From contig NZ_AAUW01000018.1 of the NCBI RefSeq assembly GCF_000168975.1, positions 62,001 through 126,000 of the forward strand: a stretch of DNA of 64,000 bases, in the 5' to 3' direction. Origin of the DNA: Roseibium aggregatum IAM 12614. GTDB lineage: Bacteria; Pseudomonadota; Alphaproteobacteria; Rhizobiales; Stappiaceae. The position numbers and the translations under genes were made by a program. Below are positions 53,229-61,604 of the stretch, one piece after another (the first letter of the stretch is position 1; each line of letters starts with the position of its first letter). The notes under the pieces were generated by a model. That model searched no databases and was not told the DNA's origin. It saw only the letters and a program-made list of their open reading frames with translations.

Positions 53229-54257
53229 CTACTTTTTCAGGTTGGTCCAGATGGCGTCGTAAAGAACCTGGACGTCTTGCGGACAGGCCTCGACGAAGAC
53301 ACCCTTCTGGTCTGCCGGCGGATTAGATTCAGGCGAGTTGGCCACTTCCGGCTTGAGGAATTCGCCGACCCCCTTCACGCCTGCGGTGTACTGCGCGTAG
53401 TTGGTGACAGCAGCGGCGTTTTCCGGCTCCAGCAGGAAGTTCATGAACTTCAATGCGTTTTCACGGTTGGGGGCGTCCTTCAGAAGCACGACGTTGTCCA
53501 TCCACACGATCATGCCTTCCTTAGGGAAGACATATTCGATGTTGGCCCCTTCCGAGCGCGCCTTGGCGGAAAAGCCCGACCAGATCATGCCGGCCGCGGC
53601 ATCGCCGGAGACCAGAACATCCTTGGCAACGTCAGACCCGAACGAGGCCCAGTCGGCCTTGGCTTTCTGGACCAGGGCGTTGAGTTCCTTGAGGTGCTCC
53701 CTGTCGGATGTGCACTGGGGAATGCCGAGGTAGAGCGATGCCAGGGTCAGCGTTTCGCCGGCCGTATCCAGCACATTGATCTTGCCTTTCAACTCTTCCG
53801 GCGCGTCAAAGATCAGGGAAAGACTGTCGAGTTCGCCCTTGTAGAGAACCTTGTTCACCGAGAACGAGGTTGACCCCCACTGATAGGGAATTGAACTCTT
53901 GCGGCCCGGATCGAATTCCACGTCCACCCATCTGTCTTCGATGTTGCCGAAGTTGGGCAGTTCGGACGCCTCGAAGGTGTCCAGCATGCCTTCGTCCCGC
54001 ATGATCTTGACCATGTAGTCGCCGGGCACGGCCACGTCGTAGCTTCCCAGCTTTCCCGCCTTCAGCGAGGCGAGCAAGGCCTCGTTGCTGTCGAAGGTGT
54101 CCATGGTGACTTCGACGTCATATTCCTCGGCGAATTTGTCGAGCAGCTCCTGCGGGATGTACTCGAACCAATGGTAGATCGAGAGTTTGCCTTCGGCGTG
54201 GGCTCCGGCAGTCAGGGCCAACAGGGCCACGGCAGTTGATGCGAGTAGTTTCCTCAT
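53229..54257 (-). CDS. Polyamine-type ABC transporter substrate-binding protein (PotD/PotF-like)
   Basis: 342 residues. Sec signal peptide residues 1-21 ending in AGAHA, then LSIYHWFEYIPQELLDKF. LGSYDVAVPGDYMVKIM, DEGMLDTFEASELPNF and YQWGSTSFSVNK are PotD/PotF blocks. ATG 54257 has GGAG six bases upstream; ATG 54269 would lengthen the signal peptide by four residues. The usual aromatic and acidic polyamine contacts cannot be confirmed by eye, so the ligand may be a polyamine or another cationic amine. Confidence 0.9.
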   Translation of the reverse strand: MRKLLASTAVALLALTAGAHAEGKLSIYHWFEYIPQELLDKFAEEYDVEVTMDTFDSNEALLASLKAGKLGSYDVAVPGDYMVKIMRDEGMLDTFEASELPNFGNIEDRWVDVEFDPGRKSSIPYQWGSTSFSVNKVLYKGELDSLSLIFDAPEELKGKINVLDTAGETLTLASLYLGIPQCTSDREHLKELNALVQKAKADWASFGSDVAKDVLVSGDAAAGMIWSGFSAKARSEGANIEYVFPKEGMIVWMDNVVLLKDAPNRENALKFMNFLLEPENAAAVTNYAQYTAGVKGVGEFLKPEVANSPESNPPADQKGVFVEACPQDVQVLYDAIWTNLKK

Positions 54258-54298
54258 GAAATTCTCCACTCTGTCTGGTTGGTTGCTGAGTCAGCTTT

Positions 54299-55108
54299 TT
54301 ATGTTTTTTCTTGCCCCATCCGGCCGACCAGCCAGGACAGGGAAACGAAGACCACCGATACGACGAGCATCAGGGTGGAAATGGCCATTATGTTTGGTTT
54401 GATGCCCTGTTTGACGGACCCGAAAATGGCCGTCGGCAGGGTCTCGATACCGGCGCCCTTGACGAAGTTCGTAATCAGGAAGTCGTCGAGGGAGATGATG
54501 AAGGCGAGCAGGAAGCCGGAGAGAATGCCCGGCGTCATCAAGGGAAGCAGCACAAGTTTGAACGCTTCGCGCGGCGTGGCGTAAAGGTCCATCGCGGCTT
54601 GCTCGTACATGTCCGGGATCGATTGCATGCGCGCCGAAATGGGCAGGTAGGCAAATGGTATGCAGAAGACGGTGTGCGCGATCAGGATGGTCGTCAGTCC
54701 GGTGGTGAAGCCGATTGCGGAGAAAAACACCAGGCTCGCCACGGCGGTGACCACCTCCGGCACCATCAGGGGCAGATTGATCAGCGCGAAGGACAGCGTC
54801 TTGCCCCGGAAACCGCCGGCACGGGTCATGGCGACGGCCGCAAGGGTGGCAACGATGGTTGCGATGACCGAGGCGCAAACCGCGATGATCAGGGAGTTGA
54901 GTGCAGCCTGCTGGAACTTCGGTGCTTCCGGCCCGGTAAAGACATCCAGATACCAGGTCAGGGAGACGCCGCCCCAATTGGTGATCGAGGTCGACGCATT
55001 GAAGGAATAGACAGCAACGACAATCAGAGGCGCATAGAGCACGAAAAGACAGGCGATCGTGACCGCGAGAAAACCGGGAAAGCGGCGCAGGTTTGTCGAG
55101 CCGGCCAT
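54299..55108 (-). CDS. Polyamine-type ABC permease (PotC/PotI-like)
   Basis: 269 residues, six membrane helices. [16 protein letters not shown] near 24 is the PotC entry motif, and the coupling loop is [21 protein letters not shown]; the end [16 protein letters not shown] stretch ([19 protein letters not shown]) is characteristic. Start overlaps the PotB-like stop (ATGA). Confidence 0.92.
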   Translation of the reverse strand: MAGSTNLRRFPGFLAVTIACLFVLYAPLIVVAVYSFNASTSITNWGGVSLTWYLDVFTGPEAPKFQQAALNSLIIAVCASVIATIVATLAAVAMTRAGGFRGKTLSFALINLPLMVPEVVTAVASLVFFSAIGFTTGLTTILIAHTVFCIPFAYLPISARMQSIPDMYEQAAMDLYATPREAFKLVLLPLMTPGILSGFLLAFIISLDDFLITNFVKGAGIETLPTAIFGSVKQGIKPNIMAISTLMLVVSVVFVSLSWLVGRMGQEKT

Positions 55109-56031
55109 CAGCGCACCTCCGCCTTGTTCTGATTGCGGGCATAGACCAGCAGAACGCACATCACGATGGTCAGGAGGATCATGGAGGCTGCGGCACCGAA
55201 CGGCCAGTTCCCGGCGTTGCCCTTGAACTGTTCCTCGATCAGCGAGCCGATCATGAAGGTTTTGGCCCCGCCCAGAAGATCCGGCGCCAGAAAGGCTCCG
55301 AGAGAGGGAACAAAAACCAGGATGCAGCCTGCGATGATGCCTGGCCTGACGACTGGCAGGATCACCAGCCAGAGGATCGTCCAGGTGCCTGCGTAAAGAT
55401 CCGCAGCAGCCTCGGAGAGAGAAAAGTCGTAGCGCTCCACGGCCGCATAGATCGGAAGCACCATGAAGGGAAGGTAGGAATAGAAGAGGCCGAGCTGCAC
55501 GGCGAAGTTCGTATTGATCAGGCCGAGCGGCTCTTCAATGACATGCAGCGCCAGCAGGAATTCGTTCAGGGGGCCGGTGTCGCGGATCAGGAACTTCATC
55601 GACACCGTCCGGATCAAAAGGTTGACCCAATAGGGAATGGTGACGAGAAACAGCCAGATCGAACGGGACTCGGGATTTCTCGTGGCAATGAACCAGGCCG
55701 TCGGAAAACCGATCAGAAGGCAGGTGATCGTGGCGAGGCCAGCCTGCCAGATTGATCGCCAGAAGATGCCGATATAGGTCCATTCCAGGGTGGGAGGTTC
55801 ATCGCCGAAGAGGCCGCGATCGAAAAAGAACTGGTCATAGGCGTCTAGCGAGAACTCCCAGATCACGCCGCCCCGGAACTCCTTCGTCAGGAAGGAATAG
55901 ACAGCCATCATCACAACGGGGGCAAGCAGGAAGATGCCAATGATGATCCAGGAGGGTGCCAGCAGTTTCCAGCCGCTGCCCTGGTAGATGTGGGACGTAC
56001 CGCCCGCGCCGACAGGCGCTCCGGCCGCCAT
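55108..56031 (-). CDS. Polyamine-type ABC permease (PotB/PotH-like)
   Basis: 307 residues. A cytoplasmic N-terminus, then six membrane helices; [18 protein letters not shown] is the PotB-family signature and [20 protein letters not shown] the coupling loop. Starts in the last base of the ATPase stop (TGATG) and overlaps the PotC-like gene by ATGA, giving a translationally coupled transporter. Confidence 0.92.
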   Translation of the reverse strand: MAAGAPVGAGGTSHIYQGSGWKLLAPSWIIIGIFLLAPVVMMAVYSFLTKEFRGGVIWEFSLDAYDQFFFDRGLFGDEPPTLEWTYIGIFWRSIWQAGLATITCLLIGFPTAWFIATRNPESRSIWLFLVTIPYWVNLLIRTVSMKFLIRDTGPLNEFLLALHVIEEPLGLINTNFAVQLGLFYSYLPFMVLPIYAAVERYDFSLSEAAADLYAGTWTILWLVILPVVRPGIIAGCILVFVPSLGAFLAPDLLGGAKTFMIGSLIEEQFKGNAGNWPFGAAASMILLTIVMCVLLVYARNQNKAEVR

Positions 56032-57104
56032 CAGTCTGCCAGCAGACGCGCGGCGTCTGCTTCCAGATTGAGACCGATAACGTCCCCGGCTTTCGGCAGG
56101 AGCGTGCTTTCCGTGTTCTGCAAACGGATACTCATGACCTCGCCGTCGACCAGCTTCACGTGCAGCTGATTGTCAGTGCCAAGATAGGTGTGCCCCGTGA
56201 CCGTCGCGATCAGGTCCCCCGCCGCCTCGGCACAAATGGATATGCGCTCCGGGCGCACGGACAAATGCCCCGGGCCACGTGCATCTACGGCCGCAGCAGG
56301 GCATTCGAAGCTCCGGTTTCCAGGCAACAGGACCTTGGCCATACCGTTGTTGACGGACTCGACCGTCACGTCCAGCAGGTTGGTCTCGCCGATGAAGTCC
56401 GCGACGAAACGATTGATCGGGGCTTCGTAGATTTCCCTGGGCGGGCCCACTTGCTGCACGTGACCTGAGGACATGACCGCAATCCTGTCCGACATGGTCA
56501 GCGCCTCTTCCTGGTCGTGGGTCACGAAGATGAAGGCAATGCCTGTTTCACGCTGAATGGCCTTGAGCTCCATGCGCACAGCCTGCCGCAGTTTCAGATC
56601 GAGGGCGGAGAGCGGCTCGTCGAGAAGCAGGACTTCCGGCCGCGGGGCAAGGGCCCTGGCAAGCGCAACGCGCTGCTGCTGGCCGCCGGACAGCTGACCG
56701 GGTTTACGGGCGGCAAAATCAGACAGCTGAACCAGCTCCAGCACATCACGCACACGGCGTTCCGCCTCCTGCCGGTTCCAGCCCTTGCGCAACAGGCCGA
56801 ACATGACATTTTCGGTCACGCTCATATGCGGGAACAGAGCATATTGCTGGAATACGGTGTTGACCGGCCGCTTGAAAGGAGGCTGGTCAACCAGATCCTT
56901 TCCTTTCAGGCGGATATGGCCTTCCGTAACGTCTTCAAATCCGGCTATCGCCCGCAGCAATGTTGTCTTGCCACAGCCCGACGGCCCCAGCAGGGTGAAG
57001 AACTCGTTTTCCCGGATATCCAGTGAAACGCCGTGAAGGGCGGTCACGCTTCCGTAGCGTTTGACGACTCGATCGACAGAGACTGCAATCCCGGGACTGG
57101 TCAT
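56031..57104 (-). CDS. Polyamine-type ABC ATPase (PotA/PotG-like)
   Basis: 357 residues. ATPase domain with Walker A LGPSGCGKTT, Q-loop QQYALFPHMSV, signature LSGGQQQRVALARAL and Walker B LLLDEPLSALD, then a C-terminal TOBE domain with LSVRPERISI and TYLGTDNQLHV. ATG 57104 has AGAGG five bases upstream, better than the GTG at 57110. First gene of an operon of at least ten genes running to about 47.4 kb. Divergent from a LuxR regulator. Confidence 0.93.
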   Translation of the reverse strand: MTSPGIAVSVDRVVKRYGSVTALHGVSLDIRENEFFTLLGPSGCGKTTLLRAIAGFEDVTEGHIRLKGKDLVDQPPFKRPVNTVFQQYALFPHMSVTENVMFGLLRKGWNRQEAERRVRDVLELVQLSDFAARKPGQLSGGQQQRVALARALAPRPEVLLLDEPLSALDLKLRQAVRMELKAIQRETGIAFIFVTHDQEEALTMSDRIAVMSSGHVQQVGPPREIYEAPINRFVADFIGETNLLDVTVESVNNGMAKVLLPGNRSFECPAAAVDARGPGHLSVRPERISICAEAAGDLIATVTGHTYLGTDNQLHVKLVDGEVMSIRLQNTESTLLPKAGDVIGLNLEADAARLLAD

Positions 57105-57162
57105 ACGCACCTCTTGGTGATACCCCTCAATTTACAAATTGGAGCGTAAAAACTTAAAATGA

Positions 57163-57178
57163 GGGGGTATATACCCCC
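57163..57178. promoter_or_regulatory. Palindrome in the potA/luxR promoter region
   Basis: GGGGGTATATACCCCC, a perfect 16-bp palindrome, 14 bases before the preferred LuxR start and 59 bases before the potA start. A half-like sequence GATACCCCTC lies at 57118-57127. Candidate operator of the adjacent LuxR-type regulator. Confidence 0.55.
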
Positions 57179-57191
57179 AAAGAGGTATGCG

Positions 57192-57989
57192 GTGCATCTT
57201 CCCAATTCAGCAGAGAAACTTCTCGGCGAAGCCATCGCGTCCATCGGCAGAAACACGTTTGAAAACACGCTCTTTCAATGGCTCAGCCGATGCTTCCAAA
57301 TCGACAACACCACAATGCTCGCCTATTTCCAGGACAGGCAGCCGGACGTGCTTTTTGCGCAATCGGTCGAAAAGCGCGTTCATGAAAAGCTCGACACCGA
57401 CTATGTCTCCGGGATCTATCTGCTTGATCCCTTTCATGCCCTGCATGTGGAGAAGGCGCCGCGCGGGCTGTACCGCCTGAAGGACATCGCTCCAGACCAG
57501 TTCCATCGAAACGAGTATTTCGCAGCCTATTACCAGCGGACGACGCTCATCGATGAAATAGCGTATGTCGCCTACCCCTCCGATGGGGTTTCGGTTCATG
57601 TCTGCCTTGGAAGAGATGCGTCTTCGGCACGCAAGTATTCCAGCCGTGATCTTGTTCTGGCGGCAGACCTGGCACCGATCGTCTGTAGCCTGATCGAGCA
57701 GCACTGGTCCGATCTTGAAGGGGGGGGCGAGTATTCCGAAGCCGATCTCACCAGCACATTGATCACGGCAGGAGAGCAGGAACTGGACGTCAAACTCAGC
57801 CCGCGCCAGGCGCAGGTGGCGCTTTTGATCCTGCGCGGACACTCTTCGGTTTCAATCGGCTTGAGGCTGGGGATCAGCTTCCAGACGGTCAAGGTCATTC
57901 GCAAGCAGCTCTACCGAAAATGCAATATTTCATCACAGGCAGAACTCTTTTCCTGCTTCATGCCCCTGCTTTCAAAACACGGTTCTTAA
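57192..57989 (+). CDS. LuxR-family transcriptional regulator
   Basis: 265 residues. C-terminal GerE-type HTH LSPRQAQVALLILRGHSSVS followed by IGLRLGISFQTVKVIRKQLY and KCNISSQAELF; the usual LT-x-RE at the start of this domain is LSPRQ here. The N-terminal 190 residues show no autoinducer-domain pattern (no W-x-x-x-Y-x-x-x-D series). GTG 57192 has AGAGG about six bases upstream and is preferred; ATG 57159 has no site and would run through the palindrome. Divergent from and probably controlling the potA operon. Confidence 0.85.
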   Translation: MHLPNSAEKLLGEAIASIGRNTFENTLFQWLSRCFQIDNTTMLAYFQDRQPDVLFAQSVEKRVHEKLDTDYVSGIYLLDPFHALHVEKAPRGLYRLKDIAPDQFHRNEYFAAYYQRTTLIDEIAYVAYPSDGVSVHVCLGRDASSARKYSSRDLVLAADLAPIVCSLIEQHWSDLEGGGEYSEADLTSTLITAGEQELDVKLSPRQAQVALLILRGHSSVSIGLRLGISFQTVKVIRKQLYRKCNISSQAELFSCFMPLLSKHGS

Positions 57990-58146
57990 AGCCAACTCCA
58001 AGGGCGCAAGCTTGATCGCGCAGTCCGCAGGGCGGCAGCACCTCAAAATACCGGCGCCAGAACATCCAAGGGACCGAGAACCAGCGAACGTCCGGCTTGG
58101 TGACGCGAAACAGTTGGTTCACGATCTTCAGAAATGCGGACCAACA
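57990..58146. other. Intergenic region between luxR and feoB, possible coding remnant
   Basis: 157 bases. On the minus strand one frame reads FLKIVNQLFRVTKPDVRW and then FSVPWMFWRRYFEVLPP, which looks protein-like but has no start codon; a stop lies just upstream of it. Family not recognised. Confidence 0.3.
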
Positions 58147-60516
58147 TCAACCGAATGCGCTTTCTTCAGCTCGGACTGAGATGGCAAAGTTTCTTGCGGT
58201 GAAATAGGACAATCCGTGCAGAAATGTCATCAATGACAGCCAGAAGACAGCTTCTTCCGGTTTGTTAGAAAATTGGCTGAGCTGATAAGCGATGGTCGCC
58301 GCTGAATAAGCAACGAACGTTGTCCAGGCCGCAGCGAAGACAGCCCACCCTGCGCCGATTTCACGGGCAATCGCTGAAAGGGTCGCAACGCAGGGGATGT
58401 AGAGCAATACGGCCAGCATGTAGGCAAAAGCGGCACCTTTGCTGCCGAAATATCGGAACATTTCAGCAAAGACGGCAGGCTGGACGTTCTGTTCGCCGGC
58501 TGCGGCTTCAAAACTGGAAATGTCACCTACATCCAGTCCCAGCGGATCGAGCAGGGCGTCCGCGAGGCCAAGCAGGGATTCGCCCAGGGCAAGCACTGCG
58601 GCTTGTGCGGTTTCCATCGGATTAGGAACCACGTCGCCTGCCGGTTCGCCGGAGGCGTAAAGCGCCTGAAGGGTACCCACTACGGTTTCCTTGGCAAACA
58701 TACCGGTGAAAAGACCGACCGCTGCCGGCCAGTTGTCGGCACTGACGCCCATGGGTTCCAGAACGGGCGTAACCTGCCGGGCTGTGAGCGCCAGTATGGA
58801 GGTGCCATTGTCCTCATTGCCGAAGCTGCCATCGGGCCCGACGGAGTTCAGAAACGACAGGAGCGCAACCACGATGACGATGGTCTTGCCGGCCTCGGCG
58901 ACGAACTGCCGGATCCGGGCCCAGCAGAGGCGCAGGACCCTGGAAAGTGGAGGCATCTGGTAGATAGGCAGTTCTATTGCGAGGGGTCGGGGCCGCTTCA
59001 GGGTCAGCCGGGGAGCCAGCATCCAGCCAGTGAATAGCGCTGCCGCCATGCCGATCAGATAAAGCGCGAAAACGACATTCTGGCCGCCAACCGGGAAAAA
59101 TGCAGCCGCGAACAGCGCATAGACCGGAAGGCGCGCACCGCAGGACATGAAGGGCGCCATCATCGATGTCAGAATTCGCTCGGCGCGCGTGTCCAGTGTC
59201 CGGGTCGCCAGCACTGCAGGAATTGTGCATCCGAAGCCGAGTACAAGCGGCAGGAAAGCGCGGCCCGACAGGCCGAGACGACGCATCACACGGTCGGCAA
59301 CCACGGCGGCACGGGTCATGTATCCGCTTTCCTCCAGAAAGATCTGGCACAGGAACAGGAAACCGACCACCGGAACGAATGTCCCGACCGTCTGGATGCC
59401 GGTACCGATCGCGCTGACGGCAATATCGGCGACCGTGCCGGACAGCCCAAGCTGATGGAACACAAGCGCAGGCGTATCGACAAAGGCGGCCTGACCGAGC
59501 CCGTCGAACAGATCGATGAAGACGCCGGACACATTGATCGTCAGGAAGAACAGGAGATACATCACCCCAAGAAACAGCGCCGGGCCTAACCATGGCGAAA
59601 GGGCGATCCGGTCGAACCGGTCGGACAGAAATCTTCGCCCCGCGGGAGGCGGCATGTCGATGCGGCGCACCAGAAGGGTTGCCTGTGCAAGGGGTGCATC
59701 CGCCAGATACTGGTCGAGCGGCACGCCTTCCACGGCGCCGGTGTCCTCGATCAACCGGTCACGGATTTCAAGAAGGTCTTGTCTCGCGCGTTTTTCCGTC
59801 AACCAGTCCCGTTCCATCAACCGGCGCGATGCGGCTACGGTGTTGGCGTTTTCATATTCGGGCCTGCCGGCCAGCACCTGTTGCAAAACCCGCAAAGCGT
59901 CGGAGACGTTGCCGGGCAAGGATGTCCGGGGTGGAGAGACCCCCCGCTCCCCGTCTTGCAAACAGCGTGCAAGCTGGTCATGGAGCTGATCGAGCCCGGA
60001 AAGTGTTCTGCCGGAAACGGCAACCACAGGAACATTCAACTGTTCGGTCAGAATCCGAGCGGCCGTGTCCACGGCAGCGGATGTCCAGCAGTCGGCCTTC
60101 GTCAAAACCGCAATAACCGGCACGCCGTTGCCGAGCGCCTGCAGCAACATGGACAATCCGCGATGCGGCGCGGACAGGTCCACCGCAACAATCAGGGCAT
60201 CGTGTGGAACGTTGACGAGCGCGTCTCTGGCAACCCTCTCATCTATTCGCTCCGCTTGGGGAGCGGACAGGCTTGAAACTCCCGGCAGGTCAACGAATTC
60301 AACGGTCAGGCCCTTGATGACAGCCGTTCCGCTCTTTCGATCGACGGTCACGCCAGGCCAGTTGCCGATCGTTTGCCGGGCGCCAGTCAACATGTTGAAC
60401 AGCGTGGACTTGCCTGAGTTGGCAGGGCCGAGCAGAAAAACCCGGTACTGTGCCGGTGCGCAGGGCAGCAGATCCCGCCGAACGCAGCCGGGTGCCGCAC
60501 AACTGGAACACCCCAT
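58147..60516 (-). CDS. feoB: Ferrous iron transporter FeoB
   Basis: 789 residues. N-terminal GTPase: G1 LLGPANSGKST, G3 VDLPGVSSL, G4 VLTKAD (Thr in place of the usual Asn), then a GDI helix domain, and a membrane part with Gate motifs GFGCTIPAVLATRTLDTRAE and MSCGARLPVYALFAAAFF, and a second Gate GMFAKETVVGTL. The N-terminus begins MGCSSCAAPGC and has four Cys in 20 residues, more than usual. Starts in the last base of the FeoA stop. Carries Fe(II) into the cell, mainly under low oxygen. Confidence 0.94.
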   Translation of the reverse strand: MGCSSCAAPGCVRRDLLPCAPAQYRVFLLGPANSGKSTLFNMLTGARQTIGNWPGVTVDRKSGTAVIKGLTVEFVDLPGVSSLSAPQAERIDERVARDALVNVPHDALIVAVDLSAPHRGLSMLLQALGNGVPVIAVLTKADCWTSAAVDTAARILTEQLNVPVVAVSGRTLSGLDQLHDQLARCLQDGERGVSPPRTSLPGNVSDALRVLQQVLAGRPEYENANTVAASRRLMERDWLTEKRARQDLLEIRDRLIEDTGAVEGVPLDQYLADAPLAQATLLVRRIDMPPPAGRRFLSDRFDRIALSPWLGPALFLGVMYLLFFLTINVSGVFIDLFDGLGQAAFVDTPALVFHQLGLSGTVADIAVSAIGTGIQTVGTFVPVVGFLFLCQIFLEESGYMTRAAVVADRVMRRLGLSGRAFLPLVLGFGCTIPAVLATRTLDTRAERILTSMMAPFMSCGARLPVYALFAAAFFPVGGQNVVFALYLIGMAAALFTGWMLAPRLTLKRPRPLAIELPIYQMPPLSRVLRLCWARIRQFVAEAGKTIVIVVALLSFLNSVGPDGSFGNEDNGTSILALTARQVTPVLEPMGVSADNWPAAVGLFTGMFAKETVVGTLQALYASGEPAGDVVPNPMETAQAAVLALGESLLGLADALLDPLGLDVGDISSFEAAAGEQNVQPAVFAEMFRYFGSKGAAFAYMLAVLLYIPCVATLSAIAREIGAGWAVFAAAWTTFVAYSAATIAYQLSQFSNKPEEAVFWLSLMTFLHGLSYFTARNFAISVRAEESAFG

Positions 60517-60884
60517 CAGACGTCCCTCCCCGGAAAATCTTGTTCGTGCTCTTGTTGTTGTTCGCCATTGCTGTCACAGTCGCACCCGCAGCCACATGGC
60601 GAAAGATGAACTGCCAAGGCCAGATCCGCGCCGATGGCGGCACGAATGTCACCGCAGGCCACGATGCGCGGCCGCGAACCGTTGCCGCGTAGAAGATTGA
60701 TGACCGTGTCAGGTGCAAGCCCGGCCGCAAGAAGTTCCATGCGCGCGTGGCGGGTCTCGCCCAGGCAGACAACGTGATACGCCTTGCCCGGCTCTGCATG
60801 CGCCAGCGTCAGAACGTCCGTGCCTTTGGCCGCCGGTGGCGGCAGGAAGTGTCCACTCTCGGTTTGCAGGTCAGGTTCAGACAT
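60516..60884 (-). CDS. feoA: FeoA-domain protein with cysteine-rich tail
   Basis: 122 residues. SH3-like FeoA domain at about 22-92: LTLAHAEPGKAYHVVCLG, ARMELLAAGLAPDTVINLL, VACGDIRAAIGADLALAVHL. After it comes SPCGCGCDCDSNG, four Cys in seven residues, which FeoA of E. coli lacks. Overlaps feoB by one base (TGATG). FNR-type box 56 bases upstream. Confidence 0.92.
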   Translation of the reverse strand: MSEPDLQTESGHFLPPPAAKGTDVLTLAHAEPGKAYHVVCLGETRHARMELLAAGLAPDTVINLLRGNGSRPRIVACGDIRAAIGADLALAVHLSPCGCGCDCDSNGEQQQEHEQDFPGRDV

Positions 60885-60939
60885 CGGCAGAGCCCTTGTT
60901 GTTCCAAAAAGGGCGTAGCACCGGGAGCAACCGGGCTAT

Positions 60940-60953
60940 TTGACCATAGTCAA
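60940..60953. promoter_or_regulatory. FNR-type box ahead of feoAB
   Basis: TTGACCATAGTCAA: half-sites TTGAC and GTCAA separated by four bases, 56 bases before the FeoA start. Fits the FNR/FnrL consensus TTGAT-N4-ATCAA with one change in each half. Confidence 0.72.
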
Positions 60954-61022
60954 GTCTGACAGGAGGCCTGGTCGCGGCGAAACATCACAGGTTGACGGCT
61001 GGCGGCTGTCAGAGATGCAGTT

Positions 61023-61604
61023 TCAGGCTGGGTCACCTGTCCAACGCTGCAGAGCGTTTCCCGGATCGACACCAGCCATGGCAAGCGCGCGGGCAGCAAT
61101 TTGCCGGATCATTTCCTCCAGCGTGAGTAGGCCCAGATAAAACGGCGGCACGGGCGGTGCGACGATCGCTCCCATGCGGGTAACCTTGAGCATTGCCTCC
61201 AGGTGCCCTTCGTGGAGCGGGGCTTCTCGTGCCAGAAGGACAAGCGGCCTGCGTTCCTTCAGTGTGACATCGGCAGCACGCGCCAGCAGTCCCTCGCCCG
61301 TGCCATAGGCTATGGCTGCGAGGCTGCGCATGGAACAAGGCGCAACGATCATGGCGTCCACGGGATATGACCCGCTGGATATGGCGGCGGCAACATCCGA
61401 AACGGCATATTCCTGCGTCGCGAGATCGTGGATTTCCTGGCGGGCTGCCTCACCCAACTCAAGCTGGATCGTCCGTTCCGCCGCCGCGCTCACCGTGGTG
61501 AAGGTTTCGAGCTTGAGTGCCTTGCACAGCCGCAGAAGTTCAAGTGCAATTGCCGCGCCCGATGCCCCTGAGATGCCGATTACAAGACGTTTGCGCGGGC
61601 TCAT
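61023..61604 (-). CDS. ubiX: Flavin prenyltransferase
   Basis: 193 residues. Makes prenylated FMN, the cofactor of UbiD. N-terminal VIGISGASGAAIALELLRL, central VDAMIVAPCSMRSLAAIAYG, then ARAADVTLKERRPLVLLARE and APLHEGHLEAMLKVTRMGAI, all standard for UbiX. ATGA overlap with ubiD upstream shows the pair is co-translated. Confidence 0.94.
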   Translation of the reverse strand: MSPRKRLVIGISGASGAAIALELLRLCKALKLETFTTVSAAAERTIQLELGEAARQEIHDLATQEYAVSDVAAAISSGSYPVDAMIVAPCSMRSLAAIAYGTGEGLLARAADVTLKERRPLVLLAREAPLHEGHLEAMLKVTRMGAIVAPPVPPFYLGLLTLEEMIRQIAARALAMAGVDPGNALQRWTGDPA

